Shown piece by piece: positions 1-8,304 of a DNA stretch of 64,000 nucleotides. A program made the position numbers and the translations under genes. The notes beneath the pieces were generated by a model that had not been told where the DNA came from, did not search any database, and saw only the letters and a program-made list of their open reading frames with translations. The stretch is from Alloprevotella sp. Lung230 (GTDB lineage Bacteria > Bacteroidota > Bacteroidia > Bacteroidales > Bacteroidaceae): NCBI RefSeq assembly GCF_014385435.1, contig NZ_JACSUD010000001.1:434001-498000 (forward strand), written 5' to 3'. Position 1 is the first letter of the stretch. Every line of letters begins with the position of its first letter.

Positions 1-1697
1 GGTACGATGCCGTCGTCCGTTTTGATCCGCTCGATAAAAAGTGACACGGCATTGGAGAGGGCTACCTCCTCCGAGCGTGTGGCAGGCTCGTTGTCCTTCT
101 TCCACAGCGTGAGCAGCAATGTCTTGATGCTCTCCCGTTTTTCCACGTCGAACACCTTATCCGGCGTATAGAACGGGTTGAAGCTGATGGGGCTTTCGTC
201 CGTGTAGGTAAAATACACCCCGTCCTCGCCCTGCGTCTTGTGGCGTATCATCTCGCACAGCCCCTGATAGCTGTTTCCCGTGTCCACCAAGACGATATGG
301 GTATTCTGCTCCCAGTACTGCCTTAAGAGGTGGTTGGTAAAGAACGACTTGCCACTGCCCGACGGTCCCAAGATGAACTTGTTGCGGTTGGTGATGATAC
401 CTTTCTTCATCGGCAGGTCGGAAATATCCAAATGAATCGGCTTGCCACTGCGGTCTGCCATCTTGATACCAAACGGCGAGAGCGAATCTTGGTAGTTGGT
501 CTCCTCGTTGAAGAAGCAGACCGCCTGTTCGATGAAGGTATAGAAACTCTCTTCGGCGGGGAAGTCGGCTTCATTGCCCGGGATGCCTGCCCAAAAGAGC
601 GTAGGCACGTCCACGGTGTTGTGCCGTGGCTTGCACTCCATCAAGGCAAGCTGACTGCCCACGTCGTTGCGGATACGTCGGAGTTCCTCACCGTCCTCGC
701 TCCATGCCAGCACGTTGCAGTGGCAGCGGACGGAGGTAAGTCCAAAGCTGTGCGCCTCGTTCAGATATTCGTCAATCCATTGCTTGTTGATCTGGTTGCT
801 TCGGCTATAGCGGGAGAGCGAGTGCATGTTCCGTGCGTTCTTCTCAAAGCGTTGCAGGTTCTCCGCACTGTCGTCAATCAGCACATACTGGTTGTAGATA
901 TGGCTACACGGCAGCAACAGTCCCACGGGAGCGGCAAATGAAAGACGGCAGTCGCTGCGGTCGGTGGACAGGCGTTCGTAACGCATATCCGTCCCTACCT
1001 GTCCCGGCAGGTCTTCCGTGTCGGAAAGCGTATGCAGACAGAGCCGCTTATCGCCGATACGCATCCGGTCGGCTCTCAGGTCGATGTCTTCCAATACCGT
1101 CGTGTCGGAGAGGGAAAGCGAGAAGTATTTTTCTATCAGTCCCGGTTTCTCTTCCGTGCCGACAATCTCTTCGTCGCTCAATCGCCTCAGGCGGACAAAA
1201 CCGCACTCGTTCATAATCCGCTCAAACTGCTCGGTGGCTTCGAGGAACTTGCGAGCGGTATCCTTGTCGCGTACTTCCTTGGGAATGATATGCCCGCGGC
1301 AGAGCGTGGAAAAATTGCTCTGTTGTCGGCTTCGGTTCTTGGTTGTCTTGGTCAGGAACAGGTAGCAGGCGTGGTTCAGGAATGGACGCTCGTTGAAGTG
1401 CCGCTCGAAGCTGCGGGAGAGAAAACTCATCTCCTCCTTCTGCAAATCCGGACGGTAGCCCTCCCTGACAAACCAGTCCTGCTTGTGCACGACGCTGTAA
1501 GTCGGCAAGACCTTGATCGCCTTCACCCAAGCTGAGTGGATGGCGGCATACTCCGCACTCGTCACCGTATAGAGTTCGGGCAAATCCACACGGAAGGCGA
1601 CCGTGATGTCGGCGTCCTTCGAGAGGATGCACCCCTCTTCGACGGCAAGCAGCGGGAAGCGGTTTTCCAGCGTGGTGGCTTTCAGTACGTTTCTCAT
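1..1697 (-). CDS. traG: TraG conjugation ATPase (VirB4-like), 3' part outside window
   Basis: The minus-strand frame is open from an ATG at 1697 to the window edge, giving the first 565 codons. It encodes the cytoplasmic ATPase that powers assembly of the CTnDOT-type mating apparatus. A Walker A motif, GPSGSGKS, is near residue 444, followed by a nucleotide-site-like stretch HIVLVDTGNSYQG. The family protein is about 830 residues, so the C-terminal third lies outside. The start overlaps the stop of traF by 4 bases (ATGA), which indicates translational coupling in the tra operon. Motif and gene order support the assignment strongly. Confidence 0.93.
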   Translation of the reverse strand, partial: MRNVLKATTLENRFPLLAVEEGCILSKDADITVAFRVDLPELYTVTSAEYAAIHSAWVKAIKVLPTYSVVHKQDWFVREGYRPDLQKEEMSFLSRSFERHFNERPFLNHACYLFLTKTTKNRSRQQSNFSTLCRGHIIPKEVRDKDTARKFLEATEQFERIMNECGFVRLRRLSDEEIVGTEEKPGLIEKYFSLSLSDTTVLEDIDLRADRMRIGDKRLCLHTLSDTEDLPGQVGTDMRYERLSTDRSDCRLSFAAPVGLLLPCSHIYNQYVLIDDSAENLQRFEKNARNMHSLSRYSRSNQINKQWIDEYLNEAHSFGLTSVRCHCNVLAWSEDGEELRRIRNDVGSQLALMECKPRHNTVDVPTLFWAGIPGNEADFPAEESFYTFIEQAVCFFNEETNYQDSLSPFGIKMADRSGKPIHLDISDLPMKKGIITNRNKFILGPSGSGKSFFTNHLLRQYWEQNTHIVLVDTGNSYQGLCEMIRHKTQGEDGVYFTYTDESPISFNPFYTPDKVFDVEKRESIKTLLLTLWKKDNEPATRSEEVALSNAVSLFIERIKTDDGIV

Positions 1698-2071
1698 TCT
1701 TTGTCCTCCTTTTCTTTGTTTGTTTTTTTACGATCTGTTCTCTTTCGTCTTGGCAGCTCCTTGTGCCGCAGCAGACGGGGAATGCGTCGTCGGTTGATGA
1801 GGTATCGGGGATGGCTGTGCAGCGCGGAACGCTTCATCAGCCCGTGTTCCCCGTACTTCCTGTTCAGGGAGAAGGTTTGCCACACCAAGATGGCTGCGGC
1901 AGTACCTCCGAATCCGATACAAATCCATTGATTGACGCCCGCCATGTAGAGGATGACAAACAGTACGAAGAGGGCGAGCAGCCCTCCTGCGAAGATGAAC
2001 AGGTATTGGCTTTTGAGTCCCTGAAACTCAACCGAGCGACCGATCCCCTTGTTGATGGGATAGGTCTCCAT
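1694..2071 (-). CDS. traF: TraF, DUF4133 inner-membrane conjugation protein
   Basis: A 125-residue protein with two hydrophobic segments (about residues 24-42 and 47-65) and a strongly basic C-terminus rich in Arg and Lys. Size, topology and position between TraE and TraG match the DUF4133 TraF proteins of Bacteroides conjugative transposons, small membrane parts of the mating pore (VirB3-like by analogy). It starts 4 bases after the traE stop on the minus strand and overlaps traG by 4 bases, so traE-traF-traG are one transcript. Confidence 0.9.
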   Translation of the reverse strand: METYPINKGIGRSVEFQGLKSQYLFIFAGGLLALFVLFVILYMAGVNQWICIGFGGTAAAILVWQTFSLNRKYGEHGLMKRSALHSHPRYLINRRRIPRLLRHKELPRRKRTDRKKTNKEKEDKE

Positions 2072-2075
2072 AGGC

Positions 2076-2375
2076 TTAGAGGAAGAAACTTCTTAAAATG
2101 GTGGCTGCCACGATAAGGAAGATACAGGCTCCAAACCAGCTTGCAGCGGTCTTCGAGGTGTCCGGGTCGCCGGACGAGAACTTTGAATAGACCTTTACCC
2201 CACCGATGAGTCCCACGACTGCGCCGATGGCGTAGATGAGTTTCGTGGCAGGGTCGAAATAGGACGTTACCATGTTGGTGGCTTGGTTGATGCCCGACAA
2301 GCCGTTGCCTTGGGCAAAGGCGGAATAGGCGGAAAGCAGCAGAACGGCTGCGATAAGAAAATGTCTTTTGGTCAT
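2076..2375 (-). CDS. traE: TraE, DUF4134 conjugation protein
   Basis: A 99-residue protein with an N-terminal signal-like segment ending near AFAQG and two further hydrophobic stretches (about residues 45-62 and 80-97). This is the usual architecture of DUF4134 TraE, a VirB2-like small membrane protein of the Bacteroidetes mating apparatus. It lies just upstream of traF. The 144-base gap to the preceding gene holds no clear terminator, and an operator-like motif with a -7 box sits upstream at 2900-2958. Confidence 0.9.
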   Translation of the reverse strand: MTKRHFLIAAVLLLSAYSAFAQGNGLSGINQATNMVTSYFDPATKLIYAIGAVVGLIGGVKVYSKFSSGDPDTSKTAASWFGACIFLIVAATILRSFFL

Positions 2376-2519
2376 AAATCTTTGTTTTGTGCCGAGAGAA
2401 TTGGATAGGTCCTCCCGACGGGTGAATACTGTTGTTACTTTCGGATTTCAGTAGTGGCTTCTCTCGTATGTCAGCCGTACTCTTTTTCTTTCATCGTCTT
2501 TGACTGTTTAATGGGTTTG

Positions 2520-3134
2520 TTACTGTTTGTCCCTGCCGTCAGAGGGAACATAAAGTTCTTCAAAACGGCTGCGGACAATATCGTCTATCGTGGAAGAACG
2601 GACAGTATCGCTTCGGAGTGTTTCCATCAGACGAGTGCCTTCCAATTCGGTCAGTGTCTCACCGGCTCTCTGCCGTTCTCCTATGGAAGAGGCGTTTCGG
2701 TGTATGACCGACAAGGCTTCCTGCACCCGTTCAAAGTCAATCCCTCCGTCGTATGTTTCCTTTTCAGCGTGCGGCACTGCCACTTCGACTTCTTCCTCTT
2801 CTCCTGCCGTAGCCCCATCTGTTTCATACTGTAGGGGCACATCGTCGATTTCAGGAAGTCCTTCCGTATCTCCGGAGTGCTCGTTTCCGTTTTCCGTGGC
2901 AAATGTAGAACACTTTTTCTCCGTAGAATCGACTTCTGGATAACTGCGTACTTGTGGCTTCGAGTGGCATACCTGAAAGCGACTTTTACCGATGATTTCA
3001 GCCTCGGAAACCTCTTCTGTGAGATCTTCCCTTTGGGCTTTTCGCCTTGCCATTCTCTTTCTTCGTTCGTACCCAAAGAATAGAAGCAGCCATAGGAGAT
3101 AAAGCACGAATGCGATAAAAACTACTCGGAACAT
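2520..3134 (-). CDS. TraD-like acidic membrane-anchored protein (second DUF4122-like copy)
   Basis: A 204-residue protein with one N-terminal membrane segment (residues 2-20), a basic stretch RRKRMARRKAQR, a low-complexity acidic middle, and a C-terminal domain of about 60 residues. The layout and the C-terminal pattern resemble the DUF4122 protein at 3905-4492, so the two look like paralogues. It overlaps the upstream ParA-like gene by 13 bases. A copy of the 18-bp GCCACAAG motif lies inside this coding region at 2941-2958 with a -7 box at 2900-2907, so the gene body probably also holds a promoter for traE onward. The detailed role is unknown. Confidence 0.75.
   Translation of the reverse strand: MFRVVFIAFVLYLLWLLLFFGYERRKRMARRKAQREDLTEEVSEAEIIGKSRFQVCHSKPQVRSYPEVDSTEKKCSTFATENGNEHSGDTEGLPEIDDVPLQYETDGATAGEEEEVEVAVPHAEKETYDGGIDFERVQEALSVIHRNASSIGERQRAGETLTELEGTRLMETLRSDTVRSSTIDDIVRSRFEELYVPSDGRDKQ
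2900..2958 (-). promoter_or_regulatory. Internal promoter: 18-bp element plus TACATTTG -7 box
   Basis: On the minus strand, GCCACAAGTACGCAGTTA spans 2958 to 2941 and the -7 box TACATTTG spans 2907 to 2900, a 33-base gap. The same element precedes three other transposon genes with a 34-base gap. Here it lies inside a coding sequence. It would transcribe traE-traF-traG independently of the upstream genes. Confidence 0.55.
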
Positions 3135-3880
3135 AGGCGGGAGATGATTTCGTGAAGTTCTTTCCCCAAACTATCGGCAAGCCGACCTAATGTTCCGCTA
3201 CGGGGATAATGGAGCGTACAAATACCCGCCTTGCCGTCAGCGAAAGAGGGACGGAAATGTTTGGAATATGGTAAGGAGGTCTGCATAAGTACTGCTCCCG
3301 TTTCGTCGGCAAGCGTTCGACACCGTTCTTGAACTTCTTCTTTTTCCCAAGAGCCGACCATATTGCGAAGCAGGCAGAGTTCCTTGATGCTTCCTTTGCC
3401 CATGGTCAATATCTGTTCGCCTACAATCTCAATGAAGCGGCGGACGGCATCGGCATCCATCGGGTTGCCCGTAACGGGAAAGATGACTGCATCCATACGG
3501 GTCAGCAATTCCACCGTCCCTTCGGTTCGCATCAATGACGGCAGATCGAAAAAGATACACTTGGGGTGAATTTCCGCTTGGAGTCGCTCTGTTTCCTTCC
3601 ATGCTTTTGCTATGGGGACACAAACGATTGGATAGGGTTGAAGCCATAATGGTTGCCGCATCATATTTTTGAGGCACTTATCGGAAAATCCTTGCTTATT
3701 TTGTCCCTCAGTTTCTTTTCCCCTTAGGTAAGCCGTCGTATAGAGCGGATAATTGCAGTCTATTACCGCAACGCTGTATCCTAAATGATAGTGAAGGGTA
3801 CTTGCCGCAAGTACGGTAAGCGTGGTTTTGCCGACACCTCCCAAAGGGGACGCAATGGCGATGTGAATCGGATTGCTCAT
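3122..3880 (-). CDS. ParA-like ATPase, second copy, with altered Walker A signature
   Basis: A 252-residue ParA/MinD-type protein. The P-loop reads SPLGGVGKTT at residues 10-19: the second lysine and the threonines are present, but the signature first lysine of the deviant Walker A motif (KGGxGKT) is leucine. The Walker A' region AVIDCNYP and the FFDLPS segment are recognisable. It is a diverged relative of the canonical ParA (TraA) at 4906-5688. Loss of the signature lysine suggests altered dimerisation or ATP hydrolysis; that is inference. It overlaps the next gene by 13 bases and follows the DUF4122 gene by 24 bases, so it belongs to the tra operon. Confidence 0.85.
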   Translation of the reverse strand: MSNPIHIAIASPLGGVGKTTLTVLAASTLHYHLGYSVAVIDCNYPLYTTAYLRGKETEGQNKQGFSDKCLKNMMRQPLWLQPYPIVCVPIAKAWKETERLQAEIHPKCIFFDLPSLMRTEGTVELLTRMDAVIFPVTGNPMDADAVRRFIEIVGEQILTMGKGSIKELCLLRNMVGSWEKEEVQERCRTLADETGAVLMQTSLPYSKHFRPSFADGKAGICTLHYPRSGTLGRLADSLGKELHEIISRLCSE

Positions 3881-3904
3881 GATTTTTCTTTTGATGGGTG
3901 AATA

Positions 3905-4492
3905 CTATATCTTGATAAATTTGCTGTAATCGAAGTTCCCGGACTGAACCGCCTTGGGAGCTTGATTCATGACACGTTCCAGCAGTTCATGGACACGTCC
4001 GCCGGCAACTTTCTCTATCTCTTGGAGCATCGGTGAATCGTGCAGCTTACAGATGGTTTCTGCCGCTTTGACCTCTTCCTCTATGGGAACCTCCTTACGG
4101 GACAGGACACTTCCCATGTGGTGCAGTTCTTTCGCAGTGATACTTTCTGAGAGAGAATGGCTTTCTCCCTCAAACTCCACCTGAACGTACTCCTCTTCAC
4201 TCTCCATATCCAGAAGTTCCGAAGATTCAGCAGGTTCACTATTCTCCTCGTCCTCCTCTTCGGGTGTTATGGGAAGTTCGGCCAACAGGACATTCTCCTC
4301 TTGTGCGAACTCCCGCTTGGGAATACGGATGGTAACGACGACTTTGTCTTTTCCCCGTTCCTTGAAGAAGAGTCTTAGGTCTTGATAAAGTTTCTTGGCT
4401 TTTCGATAGAGGGCGTACAGGAAACGCACGACCTGCACGCTGCCGAGATAGGCTAAGCCGACCAGCAGCAGAATGAAAAATGTCTGTTTCAT
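3905..4492 (-). CDS. DUF4122 conjugal transfer protein (TraC/TraD-like)
   Basis: A 195-residue protein with an N-terminal membrane anchor (residues 4-27), a basic segment, an acidic Glu-rich middle (about residues 75-120) and a conserved C-terminal helical domain. This is the form of the DUF4122 proteins encoded near the start of CTnDOT-type tra operons. It starts one base after the DUF3408 gene stop, so the two are co-translated. Letter names for this gene differ between elements, so no symbol is given. Confidence 0.8.
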   Translation of the reverse strand: MKQTFFILLLVGLAYLGSVQVVRFLYALYRKAKKLYQDLRLFFKERGKDKVVVTIRIPKREFAQEENVLLAELPITPEEEDEENSEPAESSELLDMESEEEYVQVEFEGESHSLSESITAKELHHMGSVLSRKEVPIEEEVKAAETICKLHDSPMLQEIEKVAGGRVHELLERVMNQAPKAVQSGNFDYSKFIKI

Positions 4493-4493
4493 G

Positions 4494-4922
4494 TCACAAT
4501 AATTTCTTGAAATTCTGTTCGCTTAACCGGTTGATTTCTTCCTTGTAGTCCTCTAAATGTTTGAGGAGGATATTTTCGACATACATTCCCAGCGTCATTT
4601 CCCGCTTCCTGATGAAGAGGACAATCTCCGCCAGCTTATCCTGCAATTCTTTGGAGATGTAGATAGCCTTTCGGTCAAACAAATCATTGCGGTGCATGAA
4701 GAGTGATACATAGTCTCCCTTGGCGACATTCCTGCGACGGGTACGAATGGGAGAATGAAATTCTTCCGCCGTTTCTTGGGGTACTTCAGTCATATCGTTT
4801 TTCTTTTCCTCGACTGTGGCTGATGCAGCCATCTCACTCTCTTTCTTTTTCATCGGGATCCCCTGTGAAATCAGTTCCCGGATAGCGACGGGATCTATCG
4901 CCCCTTTATTCTTTCCTGCCAT
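4494..4922 (-). CDS. DUF3408 conjugal transfer protein (TraB-like)
   Basis: A 142-residue basic protein. The disordered N-terminal half is followed by a C-terminal domain (from about residue 82) with the pattern RKAIYISKELQDKLAEIVLF and a helical tail, typical of DUF3408 proteins, which resemble ribbon-helix-helix DNA-binding partners of ParA. It overlaps the upstream ParA gene by 17 bases. By position it is TraB of CTnDOT nomenclature. A second DUF3408 protein lies in the nested element at 38862-39368. Confidence 0.85.
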   Translation of the reverse strand: MAGKNKGAIDPVAIRELISQGIPMKKKESEMAASATVEEKKNDMTEVPQETAEEFHSPIRTRRRNVAKGDYVSLFMHRNDLFDRKAIYISKELQDKLAEIVLFIRKREMTLGMYVENILLKHLEDYKEEINRLSEQNFKKLL

Positions 4923-5688
4923 ATGCTTCAGGTTTTACGATGGACAAGATTTCCTCCACAAGCTCTTTCAGACGACTGCCTCTAAGCAGCGTGCGAGAGG
5001 CGGGAAAGATGGTTGAACGGAAGAGGGTCGTACCCTCCTCCATTACCTCCTTTTTGTAGCGGGTCGTATTGGGGACTGCCGTTTTTAAGATGGGAAGTCC
5101 CAAATCGGCAATGACCTTTTCATACATCGCATAGAGGGGTGTCTTCTCTCTGCCGTCCACCATGTTCCAAAAGAGGTAGATCCCTTTGTTGGCAGTGTCT
5201 GTATTGTCGGTTATCGCCTCCTTGATGATGGCTGAAAAGCTCAGCGTGCTTTCCAAGGATATACGGTCGGCGGAGATGGGTGTGAAAATATAATCCATAC
5301 CGGAGAGGGTGGTCAGCACACCGTCATTGTTGATGGTTCCGGGCAGGTCAAAAAAGACGAAATCCGTATCCGGCTCGTGCGTTTCCAGATATTCCCTGAC
5401 CGTATCCACGGCTGCCTCTGCCGTGGCACAAAGGATGGTGTACGTGGGCTTTTGCAACTCGGAGAATTGGGTGGCTGCCAATTCTTGCAGCGCGGGGTTG
5501 CGATCCACGCCCTGTGCGTCACGCTGACGCATGGCATTGATGCTGAATTGCGGATAGTCGCAATCCACCACAATAAGGTTGTACCCGCAGGCATAGTGCA
5601 GGTAACTTGCCGTCAAGACCGTAAAGGTCGTTTTGCCGACACCGCCCTTTTGGGTGGAGAAGGCAATGAAAACAGGTTTCTTTTTCAT
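4906..5688 (-). CDS. traA: ParA-family ATPase TraA, first gene of the tra operon
   Basis: A 260-residue ParA/Soj-type ATPase with a canonical deviant Walker A motif, KGGVGKTT (residues 14-21), VVDCDYPQ (Walker A') and FFDLPG. In CTnDOT-like elements TraA opens the tra operon and is proposed to localise the transfer machinery or DNA. The start ATG at 5688 is well supported by the N-terminus MKKKPVFIAFSTQKGG. The transcript probably starts near 6093, leaving an untranslated leader of about 400 bases. Confidence 0.92.
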   Translation of the reverse strand: MKKKPVFIAFSTQKGGVGKTTFTVLTASYLHYACGYNLIVVDCDYPQFSINAMRQRDAQGVDRNPALQELAATQFSELQKPTYTILCATAEAAVDTVREYLETHEPDTDFVFFDLPGTINNDGVLTTLSGMDYIFTPISADRISLESTLSFSAIIKEAITDNTDTANKGIYLFWNMVDGREKTPLYAMYEKVIADLGLPILKTAVPNTTRYKKEVMEEGTTLFRSTIFPASRTLLRGSRLKELVEEILSIVKPEAYGRKE

Positions 5689-6100
5689 TTCATTTTCTGT
5701 TTAATGGTTCTACATATATGTGTGGAAAGGCGCATGCACGCCTTGGCTTGTTTCCTTGAAAAGGCGGATGTGGAAATAAGTCCGTGAGGGAATAAATCCC
5801 CGGACAGGCATACGGAAAGGTATTCCAACAAGGGAATATGGACCCGCCTTTCGGGATATGTCCCTCCCTATATAAGGGTGGGGCTATATGATGGGAGTCA
5901 TACTTACCCACGTCCCCCCATCCATACGTCCACACTTGTACCCTTGCGCAAGGGTGCGAGGGGCGACGGGTGCAATAACTTGTACATATTCTCATTCCTA
6001 TTTCCATTTCCGTAATTGTCTGTTCAAATGGCTGCGGACTGGTTTTTAGACTTGGGCAGGCAGGTATGTCCACCGACCTGCAAACACCTGTTCGACGGGG
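5689..6100 (-). promoter_or_regulatory. Long 5' leader of the tra operon with palindromes
   Basis: About 410 bases separate the -7 box at 6101-6108 from the traA start. No convincing gene is seen; a 137-codon open frame here has a composition unlike its neighbours. The stretch holds a perfect 16-base palindrome ACCCTTGCGCAAGGGT (5940-5955) and several GC-rich short inverted repeats. In CTnDOT the tra operon is controlled after initiation by the small RNA RteR, so a structured leader would fit; that link is inference. Confidence 0.4.
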
Positions 6101-6181
6101 CAAATATAGAAGCCTTTACCCCCTTGTTTCTGCCCTTTTTGCTAACTGCGTACTTGTGGCGTCGATTTGCGTATTTGTGGC
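6101..6181 (-). promoter_or_regulatory. tra operon promoter: tandem 18-bp element plus TATATTTG
   Basis: On the minus strand the element GCCACAAGTACGCAGTTA spans 6160 to 6143. A degenerate copy (14 of 18 matches) lies exactly 21 bases upstream (6181 to 6164). A -7 box TATATTTG spans 6108 to 6101, 34 bases below the element. The same geometry precedes the genes at 21770 and 48759. Confidence 0.7.
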
Positions 6182-6484
6182 TTCGTGAGAGGTAAGTGCT
6201 TTAGGCACAACGCTTAGTAACTTTGCACCCAAGCGGTAAGCCGAAGCCTTCGAGGCATAAAGCGTTCTTTTTTGAGGGACTCGACTTCCGTCCTTCGCGG
6301 ACGGATTTATTTGCGCCGGAGCAAATAGCAAGATATGTCCTGCGTTACTCGAAATAAATTCGGTAACTCAGAACTCTTGCTCTTGCAGAGGGCTGAAAAA
6401 ACTCCGAAGTCGTTTTTTCTTGGAAGAGAGAATGCCTTGTCTTGAATGCCGGTGATGCCGTGAAACACTAAAATCCAAAGTAAA
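6182..6484. other. Intergenic region between tra and mob, candidate oriT
   Basis: No gene is apparent in these 303 bases. Three hairpins stand in a row: CGTCC-TTCGC-GGACG near 6290-6304, ATTTGC-GCCGGA-GCAAAT near 6308-6326, and GTTACTCGAA-ATAAA-TTCGGTAAC at 6344-6367. Divergent tra and mob genes flank it, the usual place for the transfer origin in these elements. A GTTAC...GTAAC hairpin also stands upstream of the second mobA at 38801-38827. The nick site cannot be read from the sequence. Confidence 0.4.
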
Positions 6485-6898
6485 ATGACAAAGAGACATG
6501 TGGGGAGACCCTTGAAAAAAGAGAAAGCCAGCCATTGTTGCATGGTTCGGTTTACGGACACGGAGTTTGCGCGTTTCCTGACGCTTTATGAACAGTCAGG
6601 TGTCCCGAACAGGGCTGTTTTCATCAAGGCAAGGGTCTTTGATGAGACTTTCCGAGTGATAAAAGTAGATCGTTCACTGCTTGATTACTATCTAAAACTG
6701 ACGACTTTGTACGGACAATTTCGCAGTGTCGGGGTGAATTATAACCAAGCTGTGGTCGCCTTAAAGAGCAATTTCACCGAGAAAAAAGCCTTTGCGATGC
6801 TTGCCCAATTGGAGAAACTGACACTCGAATTGGCGGCTGTCGGAGGCGAAATCGTACATCTAATCCGTGAATTTCAAGAGAAATGGTCGCAAAGATAA
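6485..6898 (+). CDS. mobA: MobA, relaxosome accessory protein
   Basis: A 137-residue basic protein with an N-terminal ribbon-helix-helix-like segment and a C-terminal helical tail, matching the MobA/BfmA-type partner proteins encoded directly before MobB relaxases. The core GVNYNQAVVALK resembles the IGVLYNQTVRAIN of the second MobA at 38242-38661. It would bind oriT and help load the relaxase. It overlaps the relaxase start by 16 bases. Confidence 0.85.
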   Translation: MTKRHVGRPLKKEKASHCCMVRFTDTEFARFLTLYEQSGVPNRAVFIKARVFDETFRVIKVDRSLLDYYLKLTTLYGQFRSVGVNYNQAVVALKSNFTEKKAFAMLAQLEKLTLELAAVGGEIVHLIREFQEKWSQR

Positions 6899-8119
6899 AC
6901 TATGGCAGTTCCCTTTTCGGGGCATTGGCGTACAATGGAGAGAAGGTAAACGAGGGCGTTGCCAAGATTCTGGAGACCAACAAAGTCTTCTCTCCGGCTG
7001 ATGGGACACACGATATATCCGCCTGTATGCAGGACTTTATGGCATATATGCCGAGTCATGTCCTCACTAAGAAACCGGTTATACACATCTCCTTGAATCC
7101 GCATCCCGATGACAGCCTCACCGATGAGCAGTTCTCTGCCATCGCATGGGAGTATATCGAAAAGATGGGCTACGCTAATCAACCCTTTATCGTTTATAAG
7201 CATGAAGACATAGACAGGCATCACCTGCATATTGTCACCTTAGCTGTCGATGAACGGGGAAAGAAGATTAACGATGGTAATAATTTCTATACCAGCACCC
7301 GTATTCTCAAAGAACTGGAACAGAAGTACGGTTTGATCCCTGCGCAAATGCGGAAGGAAAAAGAAGTGTTTCGCCTGCAAAAAGTCTGCTACGGCGATGG
7401 AGAGAATCTTAAAAAGCAATTGGTTTCGGTCATCAGACCGGCAGCGAAATTCTACCACTGTCCGAGTTTTAAGGAATACCGTGCTTTGCTCTCCACCTAT
7501 AATATATGTGTGGAGGAGGTTAAGGGAGAGATACGCGGAAAAACCTATATGGGACTTCTCTACTTTGCCACGGATGACAAGGGGAATAAAGTCGGAAAAG
7601 TATTTAAATCCTCTCTCTTTGGGAAGTCTGTCGGATATGAAGCTCTGCAAAATAGATTCAAGGCGTCAAAGGAGAAACTGAAGGAAAAGCATCTTGCTCC
7701 TAAGACCAAAGCAATCGTAGCCGGAGCATTGAAGCGTTCTGCCACAAGAGAGGATTTCAGGGGGGAACCTGCATCACAGGGGTATTGATGTCATCTTCCG
7801 AGAGAACGAGGAAGGGCGGCTCTATGGTGTCACCTTTATAGACCATAACAACGGCTGTGTCATCAATGGCTCGAGATTGGGCAAGGAATTTTCGGCAAAC
7901 GCTATTGCCGAGTGGTTCGACCGTCCGCATCCCGAACTCTCTGTTAATACTCCTCAAGGTGAAAATCAGTCTGCATCTCATACGCTCCCGTCGGAAGAAA
8001 ATTCCTTCTTGGGCGGTCTTCTTGATTTGCCTATGGAAGCCAACGGAACGGATTGGGAGGAAGAACAGTTCCGTAGACGGATGCAGAGAAAGAAGAAACA
8101 GAAGAAGCCTCGGTTATAA
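6883..8119 (+). pseudogene. mobB: MobB relaxase (MOBP-like), frameshifted at 7760-7765
   Basis: The N-terminal 300 residues carry the relaxase domain: HISLNPHP, then HEDIDRHHLHIVTLAVD with the metal-binding histidines (about residues 107-118), and GKKINDGNNFY. The frame then ends at 7788, but the adjoining frame continues the family sequence as NLHHRGIDVIFRENEEGR, VTFIDHNNG, INGSRLGKEFSAN to a stop at 8119. Removing one G from the six-G run at 7760-7765 restores one continuous protein of about 410 residues. This is a decay event, a homopolymer sequencing error or, less likely, programmed frameshifting. The catalytic domain itself is complete. Confidence 0.85.
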
Positions 8120-8205
8120 ACCGTATTTTCCATCTCTAAAGTGTAGAAAAAAAACGAAGATTGTAAGATGTTGATTATCAGGAATTATCAGAGGTGTCAA
8201 ATTCT

Positions 8206-8271
8206 CTTATAAGGGAATTAAAATTGTCCTATAAGACAATTTGAAAAGTCTTATAAGACAATTTCAACAAT
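8206..8271. repeat. Three 22-bp iterons between mobB and mobC
   Basis: Three tandem units start at 8206, 8228 and 8250, a constant 22-base step. Each begins with CTTATAAG or CCTATAAG and continues into an AATT-containing half. Together they form inverted arms such as AAATTGTC (8221-8228) and GACAATTT (8235-8242). No gene overlaps them. They could bind a replication, mobilisation or repressor protein. Confidence 0.7.
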
Positions 8272-8304
8272 CATAAAAGTAAGAACGAAATTAAACGAAA
8301 AACT

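Noticed and set aside
330-1632. Several overlapping open frames on both strands
   Set aside because: They are shadows of traG, whose own frame runs open through the window edge with clear ATPase motifs.
5690-6103. A 137-codon minus-strand open frame before traA
   Set aside because: It lies downstream of the predicted tra promoter, has an amino-acid composition unlike its neighbours, no recognisable domain, and contains palindromes better explained as leader structure.
6116-6331. A 71-codon minus-strand frame in the tra-mob gap
   Set aside because: It overlaps the tandem 18-bp element and hairpins and has no supporting similarity.
7741-8119. Programmed ribosomal frameshifting in mobB at the G run
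   Set aside because: No slippery heptamer with a clear downstream stimulator was seen, and the second mobB breaks at a different place by a different change, so decay or sequencing error is simpler.
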